Notes: generated by a model not told the origin, from the sequence alone. Positions 1 to 12,076 are shown, numbered from the stretch's first letter. The stretch is DNA of 64,000 nucleotides from Diprion similis (GCF_021155765.1 NC_060118.1:10227646-10291645), one strand, 5' to 3'. Numbers and translations: made by a program.

Positions 1-741
1 AAAACTAGTTTCCGTTTTACATTCAGGACATGAATATTTTTCTGACATAATAATAAATGAAAATAGTCAAGAAAAATACGCAGGGTAATCAGGAGTGGAA
101 ATTTATCTCGATGCAGGGCGTAAAGACAACGAGAAGGGTTGGAAGAAAGATGGAGAAAGAGGGAGGAAAAGGGCGTCCAGACCGCGCCCCGTATCTCAAA
201 AGTCAGCAGCCTTATAAGCATACTGGCATCCATTACCGTTTATTACAATTGCAAATAGCGTAAGTAACGCGGTCATAAATATTAAAATGCAAAGACTCTC
301 GGCTTGGCGAGTCGTTCGCTTCGTTCTTCTGCGGTTTATCCGAAGGTCCTCAACCTCGGAGTGAGTCCGGCTGCAATAATTCGTCTGTGGAAAGAGAAAT
401 CTTTCTCTCCTCTCGCCGTGACCTTACAGTAGCCTTGCAGAATCTTCTTTCACCAGTTAGCCAATCGGCGTCGTTCCTCGCAGTCACGTGACGTGAAAGC
501 GGGAGACTTTCGGCCAGTGGGAAGTCGTTCATTGTTTGAATTGGCTCTTCGAAAGCCCACCAAGAGACCGGGATGAAAGTAAAAACGTCGGGATGCTGCT
601 GCCGCGAATCTCTTTCGACTCGGGGACAGTTTCGCCTTCAGTTCATTCCAAAGCATTCGGTTAAGCGGAGAAGATCCACGGAGATCAGCCGTTGATTTGA
701 CTCAGTTTGTGCCACGTTCCTGGGATTTTCATTCGTGCATC
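1..741 (+). other. 5' flank and probable 5' UTR of cuticular gene 1
   Basis: No coding region is supported here. The first 300 bases are AT-rich. From about 300 the sequence becomes richer in G+C and CpG up to the ATG at 742, as expected of promoter and leader sequence. TATA-like stretches occur near 210 (TTATAAG) and 271-286, but neither is well placed for the start codon. The short open frames on both strands show no recognisable protein. Confidence 0.4.
701..706 (+). promoter_or_regulatory. possible arthropod initiator upstream of gene 1
   Basis: CTCAGT with a central TCAGT matches the arthropod initiator core and would give a 38-nt leader before the ATG at 742. No TATA box lies about 30 bp upstream and no clear downstream promoter element is visible, so this is a weak call. 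Confidence 0.25.
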
Positions 742-3700
742 ATGTTGATCTTCAAGGTGAGCTTTTCATCAATTTTATTCTCGGGATAAACGAAATTTTC
801 TCTTTTTATCTTTTCTTTTATCTCAATTTAAGACATTGCAGATTATTTAAGCGGTGCTAACTATACAGACATTAGCAATCGACGTGAACCGAGAACGATT
901 GCAAGTTTTTAACAACGCTGTAATTGTTATTACCTACACATAATTGTCAAAGACGTTGCAGAGAGTTGAAAAAGAAATTGTGCAAGCGTATGATCAAGGT
1001 TGCAAAAAGATTAGGATGATTGGCCTGCTTTTGCGACAGTAGTAACAATCGAATTGGCAAATCATACGAGGTATTAAAAAGGCGATAAAAGTTGCAAAGA
1101 ATCGGTGTACCCACGCTAATTGACAATCAAAATTGTTAACCAACGAGCTTGACATTTTAAGATTTGACTTTTAGCTAACGCAAGAACTTTGAACTGGCGC
1201 AATTATTCTCCTCGTGCGCATCGTGCAATTGCAATTATCAATTACGAGAAGAACAATTCAAGGTTTTTAATCGAGCAGCTTTATAACCCAAGTTTCTCCA
1301 CTTTTTTCTTCAACGAGCTAAATCTACTCCCGAGCAATTAAATACTCCGTTCATAATCACCGAACTTCACCGACGACGCGATGCTTCGAGATCCGAAATA
1401 ATGAAATTCCTTCTCAGGACGATTTCCTTCAAGGACCAACAGCTTCCCGGGATACGAAATGAATATGCTGACCCCGTTGTCATGGTTGAAGTCGCGGTTT
1501 CGCGGGCCGCTTTTCCCGCATCCTGGCACAAATTGGATCGTTGTTTCCCCCCCCCCCCCCCCCCCTAAACCTCTCGCGGTTTCATCCCCTAAACTGGAGC
1601 GAAATTTCACTCGTGAAAACCAGAGCTGGTCCAGAAATTTCCGAATTTTCCAATCCGAAAAATGATGAAGAGAAATTTGAAAAGTTCTATTTAAGTGCCT
1701 GACTTCGAATTTTTTAATTTTTGAAGTCAAGCTTTTACGAAACAGCAATGTTCCGAAATTACAAATTTCGATAGAGTAAAATTCGGAAAATTGAAATATA
1801 CTCACACAGCGTAGTTTTGCTCAACAAGTGGGCGTGAAAAATAAGAAAATACGAAAAAATATCGATAATCCAAAACAAAGAAAGATTAAAGGGGTGAAAA
1901 TTCATTTTTATCTTTTGGGAATTTTACAATTTGGGAACTTTGAGCGTCGGGTTTCGGACCATTAAGAAATTTAATGTTTCTTCAAAGTTTGACTTCGTTA
2001 CTTTGAGTTTCGCCGGTGAAAAAAAATCGAAATTTGGCGCTTTCGGATATTCTCAAATTTGGAATTTTAACCCCCAATAGGACATCTCTATTCTTTTGAA
2101 ATTTAATTTCTCGCCATCTTTTTACTGCTCGTCGAATTTTCACTTCAGTCAGGGAGAAAAAAAGCCAATTTCCGAACCTTTCCAGGCTCCATTAATTTTT
2201 CAACCAGCGTCGCGACGCTCTTTGTACAAACGGAATTATAACACTATTCGTATCAGGTATTCCGACGCGGTTCGCGCACTGTCGGAATATTCGAGTAACT
2301 CGATCCATTCGAAATTGCGCCTCCTGTTTGCTCCTGCGTGGGGAAAAGCAATGAGAATCCATCCTACACGCGATTCGTTATTCCCGGCAGAGTCTCGACG
2401 TCGATCAAAATTTTTGGAATTACGTCTTTGAATGAAATTAGTGTCAAAAAATTTGAATCTACGTTAAAAAATACCCATAATTAAAAATATCAAATTTCAC
2501 TTTCCATCTTTCAATTTTGAGTTTTCAATTCTGAATGCACCTATTTTTTCATAAAATGAATTCGGATACACGCGTGAATTCTCTTCGTTTCAGAAGTTCG
2601 ATCGAACTACGTTACGTAAAACGATAATATATTCCGGACTGACGGGTGTTGTTCGAAACTGTAATTCCGTTTCTGGTTTCCATTTCATGCGTCATTTTTT
2701 TTCCTACTAAACTTGATTTCCTCACTCTCTCTCTCTCCCTCTCTCTCTCTCTCTGTCTTTCGCCAAACTCGATTCTTTCGTTTATTTATTTTTTTACTTA
2801 TTCTTACCATTTTTTTCTTTCTTGTTTCTCTTTTTTCTTCAAGGCATCAAACAAACTTTCTTTCGCATAAACGCTGATGTATCAGCCTTGTGTCAGCGTC
2901 CGTCGAGATAGGACGATGATATAGCAGATTATTATTCCGGATCTTCAATCTTCTCGATGCAAAGGAAAATGAAAGAGAATAACAACGAGGAAAAAATAAG
3001 TTAACCTCGATATCGGAAGACGCGGTAAAGATTCTGCCTTTCGTTTATTCTTATCAAACTTTCAGTAAATCTCTGCCAGATATTTCGTCCTCGTGATTTG
3101 AATAATGATTTTTCAAACGATTTTGGAACACTTATTTGTACGCTCGTTGTAACGAGCGATTGCAATAATTTTAAATGATTTCAAACGATTTCAAGCGATT
3201 TTAGAGTGACTGTGACTACTTTCCAAAGTGAATTCTAATTTCAACGAGTGAATACACCTTCTATTTCACACGATTTCAACGAATCTCATGCGATTCCATG
3301 GGATTTTACGTGATTGCAAACGATTTTACACGCTTACACGTCATTTCAAGTCATCAATTCCAATCCATTTCAAGCGATTTCAAATAACTGCTTTCCAAAT
3401 CGGCTTGTGGGTTCAAGAAGTGAAAACTCCCTCGATATCAAGTGAAAACAAGTAGGAAGACGAGAAGAAAAGTAGCTGCGGTTCGTTTTCAATTTCTAAC
3501 GAATAAACAAACAGTCAGACTTTTTTCAAATATAGCGTTATGAAATTTCTTTTATCAACACAAAGAAACTATTAAAGCCAATATGGTTGGCATATCTGAA
3601 ATGACAATATCTGATTTGTTCAATTTTCAATCGTTTCAATTCCACCTCATTGGAACTTATTGGCGGGCAATACAACTAGCTCATTTTTGTTTTTCTCTTC

Positions 3701-6700
3701 TCTCCTATTATTTAACTATAATCGTATTCATTCTGACGGCATTAAATTTTGGCTAGCTTTACTTCGAATTTTTACAGTTTGACTTCTCTGTAGGTCGAAT
3801 TTCTACCTTATTGAATAGATTTCACGTCTTTGAAAATTCGTTATTAAGCTAAACCCATGATTATTACTTTCACCCGAATGTTTTAAGTCAGATATTACGC
3901 AAGTGATTTGCAATCATATCAGCATGCTTTATTGATGCATAGATCATTATATTATCTTACAGGCCAGAATCGTTCGGGTTAGTTGTATTTTCAAAGAACT
4001 GACGTAATTCATACAACATTTGTGGTTTTGTTGTAACCGACTTGTCGATATTGGAGTTGCTGTACAAAGTAACGAACAAAATAATTAATATGCCGTTAAT
4101 AATTTGAATCAATCGTAGATAAATCCAGCAATTCTTACGTCGATTACTGACTTCTAGTATTCTATGCTTACCCTAGCTCGAAACGCCAGCGAATCCAAAT
4201 CTGTAATATAAATGAATTTGCGAATGTACAAGATTACGAAAGGCAAAATATTGAATTGCGAAAATAACTAAGAGTCAAAAACTCGACTTTCCAAACGCTA
4301 GACTCGTGCGGTTTTTGAAAATTTAAGGATCCGAATTCATCAATAATATCTGACCCAAGACTTAAAACGTCAAAATCCCAAAACCAACTGACAAGGAACA
4401 TCAGTTTAGTGTCCCCCTCTGATTTCGTTGAAACTCATGTATTTTATAGAACGTTGAAAGCTAAGAGACACGTGTTTTTTTTTTTTTTTATATATCTACG
4501 GAAAAACGGTTTAGAGGGATGAAAACGACCCCCAAAGATAAGCACCCAACGAGGTGATTTCTTGATCCGCTTGATGAATTTGAATGAAACTGACGCTAAA
4601 GTTTTGCTATTTATTACAAAAACATTTCAGTTTTGGTTTCATTTAAATACATGAAGCGCGTCAAGAAATCACCCCGTTAAGTGCCCATGAAACCATGGAA
4701 TACAATTTTTTTATAATTTCTTACTTGTTTTTTTTTTTTTTTTTTTTTTTTTTTGTCTTTTCTTTCACTGTACAAGAAAAATATGAAAGTGGATAGATTA
4801 TTTGTAAAAAGTTTACTGTAAAAATTTCCGAAAAAATTTTAATTAGATATGGAGATCGGGCAGCAGGATATCCGTAGCTGAACAAATCTACTTGACCAGC
4901 ACATAGCAAAGTGTAATTAAAGTCGAAGGTGTGTACGTGCGTGTAAAATTATAAGATCAGCCGAAGGACCTTCAATTGAAATCCTGCGACTCGAAAATAC
5001 AGAAAGAGAGAAAATGGAGTGCACGGCACAGCGATAATTGAGCGTTATTGTAGACGTATAACGTAACCACTCTAGATAATAACTATAGTACATAAAACAA
5101 TAGCTTATCAGTATCTCCGAGTTGCCAAAGTAATTAGATTACTTTCAAGAGAGACGGCGTAAATATAATCAGTCATGAATTAGGTGTAATGAAGTTTTGT
5201 CGCGTATTAAGTTGCGTCGTTTTTACGTTACCTACACAACTTTGCGATTACGGGGATGAAAATACGCGCTGTTTCCTTTTCCGCCCTCGTCCCCTCCTAG
5301 GCGAGTCGAATTAGACCAAAACAGGGGTTGACACAAAAAAAAATTTAAGTAGCGATTTTCCTTCGGAGTTCGTTGAGGGGGGGGGGGGGCAATTGGGAGT
5401 TTACATTTTGGTTTTCGGGATTCGCACCCCATTGCTTCAACCGCCATCTTAAATTTACTGAATAATTCATTTATTTTCAATGTCACACGAAAAATGGCAA
5501 TTACCAAATTTGTTTGGAATTAAATTTCCTATAATTTTGGTTCTTATTGATTTTTCCCTAGGATCGATATTTTTTTATTAAGATCTGAAAGGAAGGGATA
5601 ATTTTTTTTTCTTCCCAAATGAATTTTTTTTATTCCAAACCACTTCGGTAATAACCATTTTTAATGTAAAATGAAAATAAACGTGACGATGCTATAATAC
5701 AATTACACCCCCTCTTTTCAGACCTCAATTAAAAAAAAAATCAACCCTAGGGAAAAATTGTAGAAAATTTTATTCCAAACAAATTTGGTAATTGTCATTT
5801 TCCGTGTGAAATTCAAAATAAACGAGTTGTTCAGTAAGTTTAAAATGGCGGCTGAAGCAATGGGGTGCGAATCCCGAAAACCAAAATGCAGGCCACCAGT
5901 AACCTCCTTACCCCCTCCCCCCAAATAATTTCCGAAGGAAAATCGTTACTGACAATTTTTTTTCCATGTCAAATCCTAATTCGACTGAGCTATTCCACCC
6001 TCTACCTGTTTTTTAAAAAGCCGAACGGTGGTGGACTCGAGATACCGAGTGAATAATTAGCCCCTTTGATATCGAGCTTAAGTCTCGCCCCACGTTCAGC
6101 AAATTTTTAAAGGGTGCAGGGAATTCATCACGTCGCGTTACACGCTAGCTGGTTGAAAAATTCCACCCTCGCTTATTTCATCCCCGATCCTTGTGTAACT
6201 GTCTAGCCCCGTTATTCCTTAAGGAGTTATTAGCTCGCTTAATCACTTCCCGCCATAATTTCTCTCGTTATTATTATTATTATTATTTTTTTTTCTTTTT
6301 TTTATTACTCTTTTTTCTTCATTCGTTTTCAATTCTTCTTCAATAACCCTTTTAGTTCACCTCTTCCATCCACTTCAAGGATTGAAGCGGTTATCGAGGG
6401 CCGGAAGTTCGTGGCGCGCCGCTTGGTTTATAATTAAGAATGAAAATGGCGAAGAATGACCGCGTCGTCCGCTGGTAACGAGAATTCTGCTCTCAAGAAC
6501 GGTCGCGTCGCCGTGATTCTGGCTGATTGAGCTAATTATTAAGCTTGCGGATTATGTAGGCTAGACTGCTTCGCGTCCTAGACTCAAAACTAGTCCCTAC
6601 AATAGTCGAGTAACGTTATGATATTCAATTTTTATACTTATATGGTCAGTTTTTTAAAACCCTGTGATAAACTCTGGCGTCAAAAATTCATTTACAACAA

Positions 6701-9595
6701 TTTTCAGTTAGTTAATTTGTGAGTTAAATCAACCAGCTTATCGATTAAACAGGGATAAAAAATGGTTTAATTGAGAATGAAAAAAAAATTGAAGAATTAT
6801 GTGAATTTTCTAACTGTAATATAATCAACAGGCGACTTTAACTTTCTTTATTTTTATAAGAATGAGAGGGTTTTGATTTCTTCTTTTTTTCACGCTGTGG
6901 GGAGATTTTTTAATCATAAAATTTAACTGGATTAAAGCTCCGGTGTAATTTTTTTCAACCTCGGTTCCATAACTTTCTTGTATCATTAATTTTCTTATAC
7001 TAGACTGTAAGCAACCGACACAACGTTGATCCGTTGCTCGACTTCACTAAAGCTAACAATTAATAATTTATTAGACACCGGGTATATTTAAGCGTATTTA
7101 TTGAATTCCGAAAGTTTACGTAAGTATCATAAATATTATACTAGTAAACCACAACAGAGGTAAACAAGCTAGGCACCAATTTGTAGGATTGTAGTAACAA
7201 AGAAATGAAAATAGAATAGAAAGTCACGTACTATTATAATACATATATTTTATATATATATATATATATTGGTAATTCATTTTTGCAAATTAAACATGCG
7301 AAAAAAGAAAAGAATAACGACGTTAAAAAAACACCCTCAATACATTAAACAAAATGATTCACAGCTTGAAAGAAGAAGAAGGGTTGAAAAATGTTCATCA
7401 GTCGAGAGAGCCACTCAAAAGCATATTTTCTTTCTTTCTCTTTTTTTTCCAAATTGCTTTTTTCCCCAAATTTTGTAAAAAGCGAGTAAGAATCATGCGG
7501 CCGCGTAATTTGTGTTCCGGAGCTTCCGCAGCGTCCGCTTCTCTCCCTCGTTCTGCAATCAATTAAGGATAACGATTGTTGTTGCAGGTAATGCTGTGTT
7601 TCCTGGCATTGTTCAGGAGCGAAGACTGCGTCGACGGTTTGCCCAGCACAGCCAGGAACCCTCCTCAGCATCAGAGAACCGCCTCTAATCAGTCAGTCGC
7701 TAACGAACCAGGAATCGAGCCGACGAGGCGGCTGGACGATTACGAGAACTGCAGTCACAAAGAAGCCGCCGCGGAGGTTAGGGAGGACCATTTCGAGCTG
7801 GGTGGTTCACCGAGTCACGAGTTCCTGCGCATGGTTCCTGTGAGCCCAGGAAGCCACCACCGCAACTCCAGCAGCCCGGAAGTCGAACCGAAGAAAATAT
7901 TCTCCAGCGTCTACTCGAAGGACGACCTGGACGAAAGAGTCTCCAGGGAGAAAACCGAGTTCAAAACTGATCTCTCCGCCTACCTGACCGACGTAATTGG
8001 GTCCCTGGTCAATGCCCGAGGGATGAAGCTGGAACCAAAGGTGAAACCGGAAGAACGAGAGGTGAAGAAAGTCTCCCGGAAGCGGGAACTCAGACCGATT
8101 GATATGTACGTGAAGGGAAAAGACCTTGACGTACTTGCGGACCGGATGGACGTCGACTTGGAGCCTGAAAACCGGCAACGAAAGAGCGTCGAGGTTCTTG
8201 TGACCACGAGACACCAGCAGTCGACAAACATGCCACCAGCGACGAGGTCGCGGAGCGTTGTTTACAACAAGCGGAGCTCCAGGGGGGAGGGAAATAAAGG
8301 GGTGAGAAAAACTGGAAGGCGAGTTGCGGAACGCAGGGAATATTCGGCGGACCCGGTGAGGTTCGCGATGCTGAATCCTGTCCAGATACACGCGGCTGCA
8401 GCCTATGGAAGACGGCCGCAATCGGTGCAATTTGACTTGTCGCGAGCTCTGAGTGATTTGGAACCGTTTCAGTTGTCAGCTCTGAGAGGAATCTTCGACA
8501 AGGTGCCTCCACCTTCGCCAAACTTCAAACCAATTGCCCCAAAACAGGTCGCTTATGCACCACCCAGGATCATCTACGAGACGAAGATCCTTCCGACGCC
8601 GTTTGGGTCCGTTGACGAAGAGCGGAAGACCGTTGAGGCGCTCAACGCGTTGTTGGGTCAGAATCCAAAACAGCAGCTCGAGGGCCTGAACCTTATCCTG
8701 AACAAGGATCGTCCTGTGAACGAGCCGCAGGAGGACCTTGAGAACGCCCTGGCCTTGAACCAGGCTTTTGTAACACCGATTCCGTCTGTTGATGTGAATT
8801 CTGGACTTGCTGAGAGTGGATTGGGGTTCCAAAATGGTGGGTTGGACTTCGGGGAAACCGGTGAGCCGATATTTGATCTTGGAACTCAGCAAAGCCCCGG
8901 AACTCCTGGGCCTGAATTCACGACACCAAGATCCGCGTTAAATGAGGGTGGTTTTAAGAATATTCCTGTCGTTGAAGAGCATCGGGAATCGCTGACGGTT
9001 TTTCCGACGGAACGCCAACGCCCGGAAGAACATAGAAGTGGGATCCTTAGGGAGGAGTACGAGGTTCGACAGCCGGAACAGAGTGGAGAGGATAACGATC
9101 GCGGGGTGAGAAAGTACTTGGTGTTTAAAATGTTGTCAGAACCTTCAGAATCACCGTTAGTACCAGTCGTAGCCATATTTGTTACTTGCCAATAAATTCA
9201 GTGAACCAAGTAAGACGACTCGCTTCAAAAACATTTGGATTTTAGTCATGAATGTTGGTGTCTTTAATTGAAGATATTGGAAGTTGAATAAGAAGCTACA
9301 GAATCTTGTAAAGATGGCTACTAATTGCACATTTAACCCATTTCCTTATCGAATAATCCTGATTTGGGGCTTTTCTTTTCAGGTCGACTATGCGGCCAAG
9401 TACGACTTCGGATACCACGTGAAGGACTACAAAAGTGGTAACAACTTCGGTCACGAAGAAGCTCGAGATGGCCTCGTTACGAACGGACGTTACTACGTCC
9501 TCTTACCCGATGGAAGGGTGCAGAACGTGAAGTACCGCGTAGACGAGAACGGCTATCACGCCAAGGTGTCCTACGAGCTGACTCGTTCCACATAA
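742..9595 (+). CDS. Gene 1: secreted cuticular protein with C-terminal RR (resilin-type) chitin-binding domain, 3 exons
   Basis: Proposed CDS: exons 742-756, 7588-9105 and 9383-9595, all junctions phase 0, giving 581 aa. Exon 1 encodes MLIFK and ends AAG|GTGAGC. Exon 2 continues a hydrophobic signal peptide (VMLCFLALF, then EDCVDG). Residues about 25-511 are highly charged and rich in Arg, Glu and Pro, with dibasic stretches (RKREL, RKSVE), and match no family I recognise. Residues 512-581 are an RR chitin-binding domain of resilin type (KYDFGYHV, then GNNFGHEEARDG, then YYVLLPDGRVQNVKY, then GYHAKVSYE), ending 5 residues before the stop. RR domains of this group bind chitin in cuticle, so the product is probably a structural extracellular matrix protein. 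Large RR proteins with the domain at the C-terminus exist in other insects (Drosophila Cpr50Ca comes to mind, from memory only). Intron 1 is 6.8 kb and intron 2 is 277 bp. Reading past 9105 gives an alternative end. Confidence 0.82.
1500..2090. repeat. dispersed AT-rich repeat with poly-C tract, related to 22545-23240
   Basis: Contains a C19 run (1547-1565). A segment at about 1985-2085 carries the phrases TTTGACTTCGTTACTTTGAG, GGCGCTTTCGG, CTCAAATTTGGAA and AACCCCC in the same order as the units of the tandem repeat in intron 1 of gene 2. This is a diverged copy; its boundaries are uncertain. Confidence 0.45.
3150..3385. repeat. degenerate short-period GATTTCA repeat
   Basis: The motif GATTTCA/CGATTT recurs every 10-12 bases many times (for example AAACGATTTCAAGCGATTTT). 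It resembles the reverse complement of the GAAATC-rich repeats at 28787-29085 and 32370-32945, so it may be a decayed member of that family. Confidence 0.45.
4542..4684. repeat. 143-bp inverted-repeat element
   Basis: The left arm begins GCACCCAACGAGGTGATTTC. The right arm, reverse complemented, begins GCACTTAACGGGGTGATTTC. Each continues through TTGA and a matching ATGAATTTGAATGAAA / ATGTATTTAAATGAAA stretch. Arms are about 55-60 bases around a short AT-rich centre. It is consistent with a small foldback or MITE-like element; I did not find a target-site duplication. Confidence 0.55.
5301..5990. repeat. 690-bp imperfect inverted repeat (foldback/MITE-like)
   Basis: Left arm 5301-5590 and right arm about 5720-5990 are reverse complements at many points: GAGTCGAATTAG against CTAATTCGACT; GATTTTCCTTCGG against CCGAAGGAAAATC; TTTTGGTTTTCGGGATTCGC against GCGAATCCCGAAAACCAAAA; CCATTGCTTCAACCGCCAT against ATGGCGGCTGAAGCAATGG; TTACCAAATTTGTTTGGAAT against ATTCCAAACAAATTTGGTAA. 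The left arm holds a G run where the right arm has a C-rich run. The open frames seen here on the minus strand are by-products of the palindrome. Confidence 0.7.
9106..9196 (+). other. possible alternative 3' end of gene 1 (intronic polyadenylation)
   Basis: If the donor at 9106 (GTGAGA) is not used, the frame continues 29 codons (VRKYLVFKML and onward) to a TAA at 9193-9195. That stop lies inside an AATAAA hexamer at 9191-9196. A transcript ending here would encode a protein lacking the RR domain. The coincidence may be chance. Confidence 0.3.
9383..9595 (+). other. RR chitin-binding domain exon of gene 1
   Basis: This exon carries the whole RR domain. The acceptor is TTTTCTTTTCAG and the frame enters at phase 0 with VDYAAKYDFGYHVKDYKSG. 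Spacing of the aromatic residues (Y, F, Y) and the LPDGR core match the RR consensus of pro-resilin-type proteins. The domain exon begins at the equivalent position to those of genes 2 and 3. Confidence 0.85.
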
Positions 9596-10268
9596 GGATC
9601 GTCCACGACGATGCAGTTGTCCTGAGTAACGATCTTCCTGAAGTAGAGACGAGCCAAGGATCAGAGCTGAGGTGCGATGGTTGCCAGCTTTGATCCTTAG
9701 CTCCGTAATTTCAGAGGGTCAAAGTTTTAAGGATAGAAGATAAACGAGCCGAAGCTTTCTTCACTCGACAGCCATGATCGACCAAATGAACGATGAATCA
9801 AACATAAGGAGGATATCTCAGGTCGATTTCTCCAAGTTCATTTGTTTTGTGATACGTTATGTTAAGGGGATGAAGCCACTGTATAAAGTAAGGCACGTGA
9901 AAGGGTGATTTAGCAGTTTCTAATTAATTTTTTCATTTCTCATTATGATAAAACTTTTCCAGTTTAATCTCGTGGTTGTAACTGCCAAATCGTCCTTTGA
10001 CATGCTCTACTTTTGATAGTGATTTCACCCCCTTGTAGCGTTTAACGAAAGACAAAAAAAAAGAAATGCGTCGTTTAATTTTTAGTCCAGTATAACATAT
10101 TGCAAAGAAAATCAAATCCTTGTGAGATTATGAAAAATCTCGTGAGGTGAAGAGGGCAAAACATGTCTGCTCACAGTTGGCGAGGATCTGGAGATCCCCT
10201 GGAGGAGAGTGTGAAAGGACGACAAAGTTTGCACCCTGCAATTACGTTGTGATAGTTAGGTAGAAAAG

Positions 10269-10291
10269 GAGGGGGGGAGGGGGGGGAGGGG
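10269..10291 (+). other. G-quadruplex-type G-run cluster
   Basis: Four G runs (GG, G7, G8, G4) are separated by single A bases in 23 nt, matching the usual quadruplex pattern. It lies about 0.7 kb beyond the stop of gene 1. Confidence 0.6.
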
Positions 10292-10646
10292 AACTCTTGG
10301 CACAGTTACACAAAGTTGATACCTGGATACATCACGAGGCACGACGAGGCAGTGCAACGAAGTGCAAAAAGTACTCAACAGCTAGCCGAGTACAACACAC
10401 GTATATGCAATAATTAAAGTTCAACTTTGTTCGTTACTTATTATTATTAGTTAAGTAGGTTTCCCTATTCCATTCCCTCGCGCCCTCCGATTCCCCATCA
10501 GTTTGTCTAAGCTGCAGGCTCTCAAAGTTATTCAATTTGTAAACTGTGGACTGGCATTCAAAAGTTTTAATTGCAGGGTATATAATTCGCGAGAAGAGGC
10601 AGCGGCTGATCCTACGCGTGCCAATTTTATTCCCTCGCGTTCCCTT

Positions 10647-10682
10647 CTCCTCTCCCCTCCCCACCCCCCCTCCCCCCTCTCC
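10647..10682 (-). other. C-rich tract, quadruplex-type on the minus strand
   Basis: CCCC, CCCC, CCCCCCC and CCCCCC runs are separated by one to three bases, giving a G-quadruplex pattern on the complementary strand about 350 bp from the + strand cluster. Confidence 0.5.
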
Positions 10683-11057
10683 TTATCTTCCTTTCTTTCG
10701 GTACAATTCACTCCTCCATGATTCTTTAATTTTCCTCGAGAATTAGAAGAGCAGAGAATAATGCCGAGGCTTGAGTCCTTGCCCTCCTCCAGTCCTTGCG
10801 AATCTCTATACTCGTTGGAAAATATTATCATATCCTTGAGTCAGTTAATTTGTAAAGAAAATTTTTTATTTATGAAAATGCTACTGTACCTTATACTCGC
10901 ATACTTTAACCCACGTATGCGTCTTAAAAATATCTTTATTTATGTAACATGTATGCATGTATGTAATATGTATGTATGTATGTATTATTATTATTTACTT
11001 ATTATTCAGAGATCTATCTCGGTTGATCGATATTACTTTGCTTTGCGATCGACGAAA

Positions 11058-11105
11058 TTCTTCTTCTTCTTCTTCTTCTTCTTCTTCTTCTTCTTCTTCT
11101 TCTTC
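11058..11105 (+). repeat. (CTT)n microsatellite, about 16 units
   Basis: Near-perfect CTT trinucleotide repeat. It creates artefactual poly-Ser and poly-Phe frames. Confidence 0.9.
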
Positions 11106-12056
11106 GCTTCGTCCAGGTCACAAGTGCATCGGATCATTTGACTCGGGATAATCGTTATAATATTACACTTTAATCAAGCATTCGCATAATTCGTACAAAG
11201 TTTAAAGTAAGATTCTCGAAAATTGTATAAATCTTATTAAAATTTTTACGAACAATTTCGAGCAGAGTGAATAGCTGAAAAAAATTTATTAGTAGTACCT
11301 ACTAGATATAAATTTCCATTTTCCTTTCAAACCTATATCGTAAGCTATAAATTGTGATTTCTGTTGTTTTTCATATCGCTGATCTTCACACGAGAGTAGA
11401 TAAAACGAGCCAACCTGCTTTTAGGCGGTAATCACGATGAACGAACTTCAGTGTTTATACAATATATTTATTTGCGTAAAAGTAACAACGTGGGGTGAAA
11501 ATTGGTGCAAATTCGTTCGATTAACTTGCTCTGGATTCCAATACCTGCATATCTACGTTTGCTCTACTCAATACGTGGGTACGTAATTGATATATAACGT
11601 GCGGCGTGTAACGGGTGGCGTTAATTAGCCCTGTTAAGAGCTTTTATTTACACTAAACTGTATCGCGTACTTTCGTATATAGTTATTCCAGAGCCTCGCA
11701 CGCTTTCCGGCACGTTATTGCGGTGTAAATTTTCCTGTTCAAAATTAAATTCACACACCCCACGAGTCGAGACGACGTTGCGCTTTAGAAGAGGCAAAAG
11801 AGAAGTAAAAAAAAAAAAAAAAAACGAAACAGAAAAAAGTAACGAGTAAACGAATCGAAAACACGAACACAAAGAGGATAAAATTTAAATAAAATAAAAT
11901 AAATTAAAACAAACGATCGAATTTTGTCCGCCTCGCTTCGAGTGAATGAAAAAAGCAAAAATTACCGGAAAGCACGTGGTGGAAAATTTTTTATCGAGGT
12001 ATTCCTGAAGTGTTCAATTAATTTTACGCCTTGGCCTGTCCAACTCATCGTTTTCT

Positions 12057-12076
12057 AGGGGGTGGGGGTGGGGGGT
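12057..12076 (+). other. G-quadruplex-type G-run cluster
   Basis: G runs of five or six separated by T, in intergenic DNA. Function unknown. Confidence 0.45.

Larger units (their letters stand above)
757..7587 (+). other. intron 1 of gene 1
   Basis: A 6.8 kb AT-rich intron separates the 5-codon first exon from the main exon. It holds a C19 run at 1547-1565 inside a dispersed repeat, a CT-rich microsatellite at 2724-2757, a GATTTCA-rich stretch, two inverted-repeat elements (4542-4684 and 5301-5990), T runs, a TTA repeat near 6269 and an AT repeat at 7245-7270. The acceptor is TTGTTGCAG at 7579-7587. I see no other exon in it. Enhancers are plausible but not visible by eye. Confidence 0.6.

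Noticed and set aside
5232-5924. Two similar minus-strand frames of 91 and 68 codons
   Set aside because: They come from the two arms of an inverted repeat, not from a gene.
7807-8892. Minus-strand open frames of 138-207 codons opposite gene 1 exon 2
   Set aside because: They are shadows of the long, GC-rich coding exon on the + strand; no family similarity, and the + frame has the signal peptide and splice context.
10957-11151. Poly-Ser and poly-Phe frames
   Set aside because: Translation of a (CTT)n microsatellite.
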